A DNA stretch of 15,348 nucleotides from CAZLAJ01 sp964644605 (lineage in GTDB: Bacteria; Patescibacteriota; Microgenomatia; UBA1406; GWC2-37-13): contig CAZXWS010000058.1 in assembly GCA_964644605.1 (NCBI GenBank), positions 1 to 15,348 of the forward strand, given 5' to 3'. The translations under genes and the position numbers were made by a program. The notes beneath the pieces were generated by a model. It did no database searches and had not been told where the DNA came from. It saw only the letters and a list, made by a program, of their open reading frames with translations. Below, piece after piece: positions 5,676 through 11,218 of the stretch. Each line of letters opens with the position of its first letter. Positions within the stretch are counted from its first letter, which is position 1.

Positions 5676-6676
5676 TTACAGAGTAATAAGATTTATTGGT
5701 GTTCCTTTCAAGAAAGCATTGATATTGTCGATAGTTGTATGAGTAATACGGTCTAGTGCTTCTTTACTATTAAATGCATTGTGAGGCGTGATCACAACAT
5801 TTGGATGGTTCATAAGAACATGATCAAGTACGAGAGTTTTATAATCAACATGTTGTAAATGTTCGGCTGTCAAAATTTCAGTTTCTTCACACAGTTCTTT
5901 TTCTTCTTCTAATACATCGAGTCCGACACCTGCTAATATATTTTTTTCAAAGCCGAGAATAAGTGCTTCTGTTTCCACGAGTCCGCCGCGTGCGGTGTTG
6001 ACTAAATAACTCCCCTTTTTCATTTTGGTAATATTATCTTTATTTATTGTGTGATGAGTGTGCTCATTGTAGGGGAGATGAAGAGTGATAATATCTGCCT
6101 CAGCGAGGAGTTGATCAAGTTCACGATACTCAAAGTTTAATTCTTTCGCTAAATTTTCATCACGAGTTCGTGTATACACAAGTATCTGCATTCCAAAACC
6201 GTGAGCCATTTTCAAAACGGTCATCCCTATTTTTCCAAGGCCAACGATGCCTAATTTTTTACCGAATATATCAATTCCTTTTATATCCCGATGATCAAAA
6301 AATCAAATTGTTTCGCTTGATTAATTGATTGATAGATTCGTCGTGTCAATGTCAGAATAAGAGCAAACGTATGCTCCGCTACCGTAACACTACCGTATTC
6401 GGGTACATTTGCAACGAGTATGTTTTTAGACTTCGATGCTTGTAAATCTATGTGATCGTACCCTGTGGAACGTGTTGTAATAAATTTGAGATTCGGGAGT
6501 TGATTTAATACTTCTTGATTTAACGAGCAGTAGATGAAAGAAGAAATTATTTCCGCATTGGTAAATTGTGATGCATTTTCGTTTGTTAGTTTATCTTCGG
6601 ATAATATGGCTTCAGGAAAAGCAGCCTTTAACGGCTCTTTTTCCCATTCTTGTACTTCAAAAAAAACAATGTTCAT
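5676..6676 (-). pseudogene. D-2-hydroxyacid dehydrogenase, one frameshift
   Basis: NAD-dependent D-isomer 2-hydroxyacid dehydrogenase (D-lactate dehydrogenase-like), reducing a 2-keto acid to the D-hydroxy acid. The first frame runs from MNIVFFEVQEWEKEPLKAAF through the substrate-domain end (TRSTGYDHIDL, VAEHTFALILTLTRR) and breaks in an A6 run on the plus strand (6297-6302). The other frame continues with DHRDIKGIDIFGKKLGIVGL, so the Rossmann motif GLGKIG follows directly. Later come NTARGGLV (catalytic Arg), GVGLDVLEEE (catalytic Glu region) and TPHNAFNS (catalytic His). One added base restores 333 residues, normal for the family. The ATG at 6676 overlaps the TGA of the preceding membrane-protein gene (ATGA), so translation is coupled. 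Function would be lost if the shift is real; a homopolymer error is the main alternative. Confidence 0.88.
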
Positions 6677-7488
6677 AAAACTTTTTTATTATACACAATT
6701 TTTAGTTTCCACACATGTAATCCACCTACAACAAGCATATAGGCTGAAAAAACAAAGGACATGATCATAGAATTAGCATTAGGTATTTGTCCATAAAAAG
6801 GTTTCGCTAACTCCCCTAAACCCAGTGGAAAAATAACAAAAAAACCGATAATAAGGACAGAGGGTAATAGCAGTAGTCCGATAGATTTCTTTTGTAATGT
6901 GAGGATAGCGCAAATGAAAAATGCGGGCATTACAAAGCATAAATCCAGTATGTAAATAGAATAGAGATATTCAATACGATTATGTGTCTTCATCAATGGT
7001 AGTAATGACAGTATCCATAAAATACTAAAAAGAATAGCAATTGCTAGACCACTAATTGCAGAGATTTTGGTTATAACGCTAGAAATTGATACTTTATAAT
7101 GCGCCAGTTCATGTAAATGCATTAAGCTAAATAATATGCTCCAAAATGAAACTGCAAAAATAGCGGCATATAAAATATAAAAATAGTTATATACTCGCTC
7201 GATAGTAAAAATACCATATAAATAAAAAAATGACCCAATAATACCGAGAATTATTATCTGCTTTTTTATATCACTTTCTTTTGTCTTCGATATAAGAATA
7301 AATAAGCCCACACATATCATGACAGTTAAAATGTCCTGCGGTAAAGCTCCAGGTATAAATTCTTTTGCAAAAACATTATCATACATTCTAGGGAATAAGA
7401 TTCCGGCACTAGCTGCAACGAAAGTAAGGAGAGTAGTAATATTCCAAAGTATTTTGTTAGTACGAAAATCTCTGAACATACGCAACAT
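6673..7488 (-). CDS. Polytopic membrane protein of unknown function
   Basis: I do not recognise the family. The 271 aa product has about eight hydrophobic segments, for example ILWNITTLLTFVAASAGILF near the start, ILTVMICVGLFILI, IIILGIIGSFFYLYGIF, a long segment ending in SFWSILFSLMHL, then AIAILFSILWILSLLPL and others, with short charged loops. The pattern HLHELAH in a mid loop resembles a metal-site HExxH-like cluster but lacks its spacing (HELAH fits HExxH only by chance and shows no other peptidase motif). It sits second in a probable operon: the HD gene ends 30 nt upstream and the dehydrogenase starts in a 4-nt ATGA overlap. The start at 7488 is preceded by AAAGGTGAT, a good match to the anti-Shine-Dalgarno, and by an overlapping TGATATAAT (7491-7499). 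A second ATG at 7479 is possible. Confidence 0.75.
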   Translation of the reverse strand: MLRMFRDFRTNKILWNITTLLTFVAASAGILFPRMYDNVFAKEFIPGALPQDILTVMICVGLFILISKTKESDIKKQIIILGIIGSFFYLYGIFTIERVYNYFYILYAAIFAVSFWSILFSLMHLHELAHYKVSISSVITKISAISGLAIAILFSILWILSLLPLMKTHNRIEYLYSIYILDLCFVMPAFFICAILTLQKKSIGLLLLPSVLIIGFFVIFPLGLGELAKPFYGQIPNANSMIMSFVFSAYMLVVGGLHVWKLKIVYNKKVL

Positions 7489-7490
7489 CG

Positions 7491-7503
7491 ATTATATCAC
7501 CTT
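7491..7503 (-). promoter_or_regulatory. Overlapping Shine-Dalgarno and extended -10 before the membrane-protein gene
   Basis: On the minus strand AAAGGTGAT, a strong ribosome-binding match, overlaps TGATATAAT, the window's recurrent extended -10. The same bases could therefore serve translation of the operon mRNA or start a shorter transcript beginning near the second ATG (7479). Confidence 0.45.
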
Positions 7504-7518
7504 TAAATAATTAACTCA

Positions 7519-8142
7519 TCAGATGCTGTAGGCGAGTAAATTTTTATCAGGTTCAATATCACTATTATTAATAGAATATAGATCGATATTTAGGTGAGAA
7601 CTTATTTGTTTTTCAAGTACATAAGCGAATTCTTTTAATTCGGGTCTATTTTTATACTTTGCTACTCGTTGATGAGCATCTTCGAGTCTTTCATGTAAGG
7701 ACATGATTCCGAATGGACCAATTCGTAAATCTGCATAAAGAGCTATTTTAAGTAAATAGTCATCTTTAGTAATTACGTTTTCAATATTCCAATAACTCAT
7801 TGCATAAATATAGTCTCTAATTGATTTATTGACCCCAAGTTCAAGTAATATTTTCTGAGTTGCCTCATGATCATCATTGCCATACTTTTCAATTGTTTGT
7901 CTTTGTTTTTCTTCCCAATACTCCATACTTTTTTCCTGTAAAAATTCTGGGAATCTTTTTAAGTCAAACTTCACTATATTTCCAACATCATGTAACAACA
8001 AAACAGGTAGTAATAAATTTTTCTCTACATGGGGCCCGTTCCAGTTATTTAAAATATAAAAAGCCAATGATGAAACGTTCAACATATGGGTTTGTAAGCC
8101 ATTTGTTAACCCGAGGTTTTTATATATCTGCTCTATTTTCAT
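7519..8142 (-). CDS. HD-domain phosphohydrolase
   Basis: A 207 aa HD-superfamily protein, which typically hydrolyses phosphate esters of nucleotides using a metal bound by His/Asp residues. The first ligand is H19 (QTHMLNV), and the HD pair is H51-D52 in VLLLHDVGNI. Further candidates are HE in DDHEATQ and D in ALYADLRI. The arrangement resembles stand-alone HD hydrolases of the YqeK/HDIG type; the substrate is unknown. A TTG at 8160 would extend the frame, but its codons contain the likely -10 TACAAT (8151-8156), which ends 8 nt before the ATG at 8142; I therefore choose 8142 (MKIEQIYKNL). It heads the minus-strand cluster and is divergent from mntA-hepT across 73 bp. Confidence 0.85.
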   Translation of the reverse strand: MKIEQIYKNLGLTNGLQTHMLNVSSLAFYILNNWNGPHVEKNLLLPVLLLHDVGNIVKFDLKRFPEFLQEKSMEYWEEKQRQTIEKYGNDDHEATQKILLELGVNKSIRDYIYAMSYWNIENVITKDDYLLKIALYADLRIGPFGIMSLHERLEDAHQRVAKYKNRPELKEFAYVLEKQISSHLNIDLYSINNSDIEPDKNLLAYSI

Positions 8143-8150
8143 ACTGTTGT

Positions 8151-8156
8151 ATTGTA
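8151..8156 (-). promoter_or_regulatory. -10 element of the HD-domain gene
   Basis: TACAAT on the minus strand, ending 8 nt before the ATG at 8142. The predicted start is at or next to the start codon. No convincing -35. Confidence 0.45.
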
Positions 8157-8198
8157 ACAAAATCTGTGAGACGATCGCTGAATTAAAGAAACACCCTA

Positions 8199-8207
8199 TG
8201 ATATACT
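8199..8207 (+). promoter_or_regulatory. Extended -10 promoter of mntA-hepT
   Basis: TGATATACT ends 8 nt before the ATG at 8216, so the transcript would begin within about 2 nt of the start codon. The -35 is poor (TGAATT at 17 nt). Confidence 0.6.
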
Positions 8208-8215
8208 AATCTTAT

Positions 8216-8509
8216 ATGGACACAAGCTCTGATAAAATAAAACAACAAATCGTACGCGTCTGTCAGAAGTATCAATGCAAAAAAATTGCTATATTCGGTT
8301 CGTATGCTAAAAAACTAGAAAATAAAGATAGTGATGTAGATATACTTGTGGAACCGCCTCCCAAATTTGGTCTGATAAAATTCTCTAGTATGCGGTTAGA
8401 ACTCAAAAAGACCCTGAATAAAGAAGTAGATCTTTTGACTTTTAACAGTATAAGTCCCTACATGAGAGATTCTATATTAAAATCTGCCTTTACTTTATAT
8501 GAAGAGTGA
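8216..8509 (+). CDS. mntA: MntA-type nucleotidyltransferase antitoxin
   Basis: A 97 aa minimal nucleotidyltransferase. The signature GSX10DXD is exact: G28-S29, then D40 and D42, with a likely third carboxylate at D72 (KEVDLLTF). In characterised pairs MntA uses ATP to AMPylate a tyrosine of its HEPN partner and so silences it (type VII toxin-antitoxin). Its last codons overlap the start of the HEPN gene by 11 nt in another frame, the normal order for this module. The promoter suggests a leaderless mRNA. Function is inferred from family and partner. Confidence 0.93.
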   Translation: MDTSSDKIKQQIVRVCQKYQCKKIAIFGSYAKKLENKDSDVDILVEPPPKFGLIKFSSMRLELKKTLNKEVDLLTFNSISPYMRDSILKSAFTLYEE

Positions 8510-8843
8510 AGCATACATTAAGCATATTTTAGATGCAATTCAAGCAATTGAAGATTTTACGAAAGGAATTTCATATAAAGAATTTATTCAAAATAAAGAA
8601 AAATATTCCGCTGTAATACGTCAATTTGAAATTATTGGAGAAGCGATTAATCAACTAGAAAAATCTTTGGCTGAAGAAAAAATGTCGTTAAAAGATAAAG
8701 AAATTCCTCTAGAATCAATAGTCGAAATGAGAAACATTCTTATTCATGAATACTTTGCAGTAGATTTAAGTTTAATATGGGATACGATTGAAGAAGATCT
8801 TCCAATATTAAAAGAAAAAATAGCTAATCTCTCTAGACTTTAG
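8499..8843 (+). CDS. hepT: HepT-like HEPN ribonuclease toxin
   Basis: A 114 aa all-helical HEPN protein, the toxin partner of MntA. The catalytic motif RX4HXY is intact: R78, H83, Y85 in MRNILIHEYF, so the RNase should be active, and the tyrosine is the kind of residue modified by MntA in known systems. Earlier helices read RQFEIIGEAINQL, a common DUF86/HepT segment. It overlaps mntA by 11 nt, has no own Shine-Dalgarno and depends on coupling. The stop TAG (8841-8843) shares bases with the TAA of the convergent small gene. Confidence 0.94.
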   Translation: MKSEAYIKHILDAIQAIEDFTKGISYKEFIQNKEKYSAVIRQFEIIGEAINQLEKSLAEEKMSLKDKEIPLESIVEMRNILIHEYFAVDLSLIWDTIEEDLPILKEKIANLSRL

Positions 8844-9028
8844 TTATTGAAACTCTTTTTTTCGATTAATTTGTTAGCTACTGCAAATGCTTTTTTTAAT
8901 TCACTTTCTCCAATATCTTCTCCTCTTTCTTCTGCATTTTTCATCGCTTGACATATGGGACAGTCATCGAAATAAAATTCAGAATTATTAGAATTTTTAT
9001 TTTTATCCTTTCTTTTTTTAGTATTCAT
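8840..9028 (-). CDS. Small CxxC-containing protein of unknown function
   Basis: I do not recognise the family. The 62 aa product has a basic Lys/Asn-rich N-terminus (about residues 1-16), then FYFDDCPICQAM with a CxxC pair, then an acidic-to-basic amphipathic helix ending in NKLIEKK. With one CxxC it could bind metal as a dimer, or be part of a family of small treble-clef-like proteins. The ATG at 9028 lies 4 nt after a TATAAT (9033-9038). The 3' end shares the stop region with hepT. Coding is supported by the clean fit between promoter and convergent stop, but not by homology I can name. Confidence 0.65.
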   Translation of the reverse strand: MNTKKRKDKNKNSNNSEFYFDDCPICQAMKNAEERGEDIGESELKKAFAVANKLIEKKSFNN

Positions 9029-9032
9029 TTTA

Positions 9033-9038
9033 ATTATA
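9033..9038 (-). promoter_or_regulatory. -10 element of the small CxxC gene
   Basis: TATAAT on the minus strand 4 nt before the ATG; an alternative TAATAT with a TGG extension sits 3 nt further upstream. Either gives a start on or next to the start codon. Confidence 0.4.
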
Positions 9039-9090
9039 TTACCATGCTGTTCAATGTATGTCTGTGATTTTAATATATACTCTGACTAGT

Positions 9091-9140
9091 TTGACACCTG
9101 TAAGGTATCGGAGTCTCATATTAGACCTGAGGAGTATAAT
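9091..9140 (+). promoter_or_regulatory. Promoter region of the GNAT gene
   Basis: Two readings exist. TATAAT at 9135-9140 ends 6 nt before the ATG at 9147 (leaderless). Alternatively a consensus TTGACA (9091-9096) with TCTCAT 17 nt on (9114-9119) would start near 9126, leaving GAGGAG (9129-9134) as a ribosome site 12 nt from the ATG. A small inverted repeat, ACCT-GTA-AGGT, lies just after TTGACA. Confidence 0.5.
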
Positions 9141-9146
9141 CTAAAC

Positions 9147-9608
9147 ATGGTCGATAACACTACAATTGTTGAGTTTGATTCTAAATATCTTGACCAAGTC
9201 AAGAATGTTATATGGACAACGCTTCAAGATTTAGGGCTTAAAAAGGAATTAAAACCATCTAAAAGAGATAGGGATTTGGATTTTATTGGAGAAATTTATA
9301 AAGATAGAGGAAGGTTTTGGGTTGCTTTGGAAAATGATAAGGTTATTGGAACTATCGCTATTGAAAATAGAGCAGGAGATACCGCAAAGTTGAGAAGGAT
9401 GTTTGTATTATCAGAATATCAAGGAAAAGGTATTGCTCAAAAGTTATTTAAGACAGCGGTTCAGTTTGCAAGAAAAAAAGGCTATAAAGAAATAGAGCTA
9501 AGTACCGCTCACTTTATGAAACGAGCTCATAAATTTTACGAAAAACAAGGATTTAAAAAAATTGGAGCAGACGAGAAGGAATATTTTTACAAACTTACTT
9601 TTATATAA
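9147..9608 (+). CDS. GNAT-family N-acetyltransferase
   Basis: A 153 aa acyl-CoA-dependent N-acetyltransferase. The acetyl-CoA binding motif appears as QGKGIAQKL (residues 92-100, fitting Q/RxxGxG/A) right after the beta-4 strand KLRRMFVL. The C-terminal part AHKFYEKQGFKKIG (127-140) is the usual final GNAT motif. Substrate is unknown; neighbours give no clue. It is alone on its strand between the small CxxC gene and the zinc ribbon gene. Codon use and A/T content look like the neighbours. Confidence 0.92.
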   Translation: MVDNTTIVEFDSKYLDQVKNVIWTTLQDLGLKKELKPSKRDRDLDFIGEIYKDRGRFWVALENDKVIGTIAIENRAGDTAKLRRMFVLSEYQGKGIAQKLFKTAVQFARKKGYKEIELSTAHFMKRAHKFYEKQGFKKIGADEKEYFYKLTFI

Positions 9609-9718
9609 AAGTTCAAGCTGCTAGAGGATGTTAGAACTTTCAATTAGCGAAGCCACTCAACGTCTGGTGCCTGGTCCAGGCTGGTTGAATATGTTGCAAC
9701 TTACTATAGAGAAAATTC
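9609..9718. other. Intergenic hairpins between GNAT and zinc-ribbon genes
   Basis: Two inverted repeats lie between these convergent genes: AAAGTTC/GAACTTT around 9608-9645, and the palindrome GCCTGG-T-CCAGGC near 9669-9681, bounded by TCAAC/GTTGA. Neither has a U-tract on the plus strand, so they are only weak terminator candidates. Confidence 0.4.
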
Positions 9719-9910
9719 TTATTTCTTAAGGTTCTCTGTTGTGTAGATCTTTACTTCTCCACAATTTGGACAGCGGTAAGCAGCAACAGGTTTACCAGAG
9801 CCAAGTTTTTCGCTAAGAACTTTGCCAAAGGGTCGTCCTTTGTTCCAATTTTGCGCATTATTGGTTAACCACCCTTCTTCCATTTCTACATTACAATTTT
9901 GGCACTTCAT
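9719..9910 (-). CDS. Small zinc-ribbon protein (DUF6487-like)
   Basis: A 63 aa single zinc ribbon. The two knuckles are CQNC (residues 3-6) at the N-terminus and CPNC near residue 47, separated by a strand-rich segment with GWL and KPVAAYR. Small proteins of this layout are common; their role is mostly unknown, and DNA, RNA or protein binding is possible. Unlike most genes here it has a leader of about 20 nt with a Shine-Dalgarno-like AAGGTG a few bases before the ATG. Confidence 0.82.
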   Translation of the reverse strand: MKCQNCNVEMEEGWLTNNAQNWNKGRPFGKVLSEKLGSGKPVAAYRCPNCGEVKIYTTENLKK

Positions 9911-9937
9911 AAAAACACCTTAAATGGTAATGGTTAT

Positions 9938-9943
9938 ATTATA
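9938..9943 (-). promoter_or_regulatory. -10 element of the zinc-ribbon gene
   Basis: TATAAT on the minus strand, predicted start near 9931, giving a leader of about 20 nt that contains AAGGTG. This contrasts with the leaderless neighbours. Confidence 0.45.
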
Positions 9944-9999
9944 CAAAAAATTCCAACCACCGAAGTTGTCTATAGAAATTATATCTAGAGAAACGTGAG

Positions 10000-10082
10000 T
10001 CCAGGGGGAGAGATTCGAACTCCCGTAGGCGTAAGCCAGCTGATTTACAGTCAGCCCCCGTTGGCCGCTTGGGTACCCCTGG
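10000..10082 (-). tRNA. tRNA-Tyr(GUA)
   Basis: Class II tRNA of 83 nt with a long variable arm. Acceptor CCAGGGG/CCCCTGG, anticodon stem CTGAC-type arm with loop TGTAAAT region giving anticodon GUA, T loop TTCGAAT, discriminator A at 10000. CCA is not encoded. It stands alone on the minus strand. Confidence 0.94.
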
Positions 10083-10095
10083 TATCGTGGAGATA

Positions 10096-10104
10096 ATTAT
10101 ATCA
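10096..10104 (-). promoter_or_regulatory. Extended -10 promoter of tRNA-Tyr
   Basis: TGATATAAT on the minus strand, identical to the tRNA-Arg and CYTH promoters. The predicted start near 10089 leaves about 7 nt before the tRNA. Confidence 0.65.
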
Positions 10105-10162
10105 AATAAAAGTAGCTTTGTATCTAGAAGGATCGTGCAGATCTATAAAGATTGTGTTTTAA

Positions 10163-10276
10163 TTAATTCTTCTTTTTTTTGATAAGTTCTTCTTCAGTTA
10201 AGTCTTCAGCATCTATTAGATTTATTATCTGCAGAACTTCGGAGTCTCGATTTTGGGCATTTTGGATTAAAAAAAC
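10163..10276 (-). pseudogene. Possible remnant of a small protein gene in the 10083-10356 gap
   Basis: The 274-bp gap between tRNA-Tyr and the SIMPL gene holds an open minus-strand frame ending in NLIDAEDLTEEELIKKKKN and TAA (10163-10165). It looks protein-like: 37 codons, acidic then basic, probably helical. It has no ATG, GTG or TTG start; a TAG (10277-10279) lies just upstream, beside a run of seven A (10269-10275). One extra base in that run would join it to a short upstream frame with a GTG. Either a broken small gene or chance. I see nothing else in the gap. Confidence 0.3.
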
Positions 10277-10356
10277 CTAAGGAATGTAATAACACTGGAA
10301 GTATTAAGCCTACATCTTACCTGCGTAACGTCTGAGTTATAGATGAGTAAGAGCAA

Positions 10357-11118
10357 TCACTTTTTTTCGAAGTAAAGAGTGACTATCGAAGAAATAGTCT
10401 GCGATCCTGGCTCTATGTCCGGACTACCACCACCCATACCCCCTGCCATCGGTGCTGCACTTTTTAGAGCATATTGTGGAGAATATACAGGAGCACCGAC
10501 AGATTCAACAATATTAGTAACCCTTCCTAATCGGATTCCTAGATTTTTTGCTAGCTTTTGAGCCTGTTCTTTCGCATTTGCGATTGCTTTATCACGAGCA
10601 TCTTCTCTATATTTTTCTGGTTTATCTACAACAAATCGTGTGCCTTGAATTTGGTTTGCTCCAGCTTTTGTTACTTCAACTATTACAGTGGATGTTGAGC
10701 TGACATCCTTCAAACGTATGGAGACGGTTACATTTCCGTTATATCCGTTAATGCGATTCTGATTTTTGGAGTTGTCATAGTTATAGTTTGGATATATAGA
10801 ATAATTGGAAGTTTTTATATCTTCTTTTTTTATTCCAAGTTTTTTTACAGCATCAACAATAGCATTATTTTTATCATTCAGTTCTTTTTGAGCTGTGTCC
10901 ACAGTTGGTGCGTTATCGACCGTAATACCCGCATCAACATAAGCTGTATCCGGAGATACTTCTACTTTACCTTCCCCTACCACCGATAACTCTGAAGACA
11001 CGGAGGAATTAGAGATACTGAGTGGGTAGGACAGGTCAAAGTATCGGACTACTGCTAGAACAATAATAATTACGAGAGAGACAAGAAGGGTTTTGACTAA
11101 AAAATTTTTGTTTTCCAT
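10357..11118 (-). CDS. SIMPL (DUF541) domain protein, membrane-anchored
   Basis: A 253 aa protein of the SIMPL/DUF541 family (includes E. coli YggE), usually periplasmic or extracytoplasmic and linked to stress tolerance; biochemical role unclear. Residues about 6-26 (LVKTLLVSLVIIIVLAVV) form one hydrophobic helix without a clear cleavage site, so it is probably an N-terminal anchor with the domain outside. The family opening LSVVGEGKVEVSPDTAYV is at about 44-62, then SNYSIYPNYNY and the helix DARDKAIANAKEQAQKLAKN typical of the domain. A Gly/Met-rich stretch precedes the last strand. The start at 11118 matches a promoter 6 nt upstream. It is divergent from the secreted protease. Confidence 0.92.
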   Translation of the reverse strand: MENKNFLVKTLLVSLVIIIVLAVVRYFDLSYPLSISNSSVSSELSVVGEGKVEVSPDTAYVDAGITVDNAPTVDTAQKELNDKNNAIVDAVKKLGIKKEDIKTSNYSIYPNYNYDNSKNQNRINGYNGNVTVSIRLKDVSSTSTVIVEVTKAGANQIQGTRFVVDKPEKYREDARDKAIANAKEQAQKLAKNLGIRLGRVTNIVESVGAPVYSPQYALKSAAPMAGGMGGGSPDIEPGSQTISSIVTLYFEKK

Positions 11119-11124
11119 AATTTT

Positions 11125-11153
11125 ATCCTAGCATAAGTTGCGGAAAGTGTAAA
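11125..11153 (-). promoter_or_regulatory. SIMPL-gene promoter (TTTACA-17-TAGGAT), leaderless
   Basis: On the minus strand TTTACA (11148-11153) and TAGGAT (11125-11130, preceded by TGC, an extended -10) are 17 nt apart. The -10 ends 6 nt before the ATG at 11118. It is only 8 bp from the divergent protease promoter. Confidence 0.6.
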
Positions 11154-11161
11154 TAATTGAG

Positions 11162-11190
11162 TTGATAATCCTATAGTATTATGGTATACT
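11162..11190 (+). promoter_or_regulatory. Protease promoter (TTGATA-17-TATACT)
   Basis: TTGATA (11162-11167) and TATACT (11185-11190, preceded by TGG) with 17-nt spacing: the best-formed promoter in the window. It predicts a start near 11197 and a 22-nt leader without Shine-Dalgarno. A second extended -10, TGTTATAAG (11197-11205), would shorten the leader to about 7 nt. Confidence 0.65.
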
Positions 11191-11218
11191 AGTAGCTGTT
11201 ATAAGATATTTATATTTT

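Noticed and set aside
5347..5742. Plus-strand ORF opposite the Nudix gene
   Set aside because: Shadow of the Nudix coding frame; low-complexity hydrophobic translation without motifs.
8143..8160. HD gene start at TTG 8160
   Set aside because: The extra six codons contain the probable -10 element, and the ATG at 8142 begins the more typical sequence.
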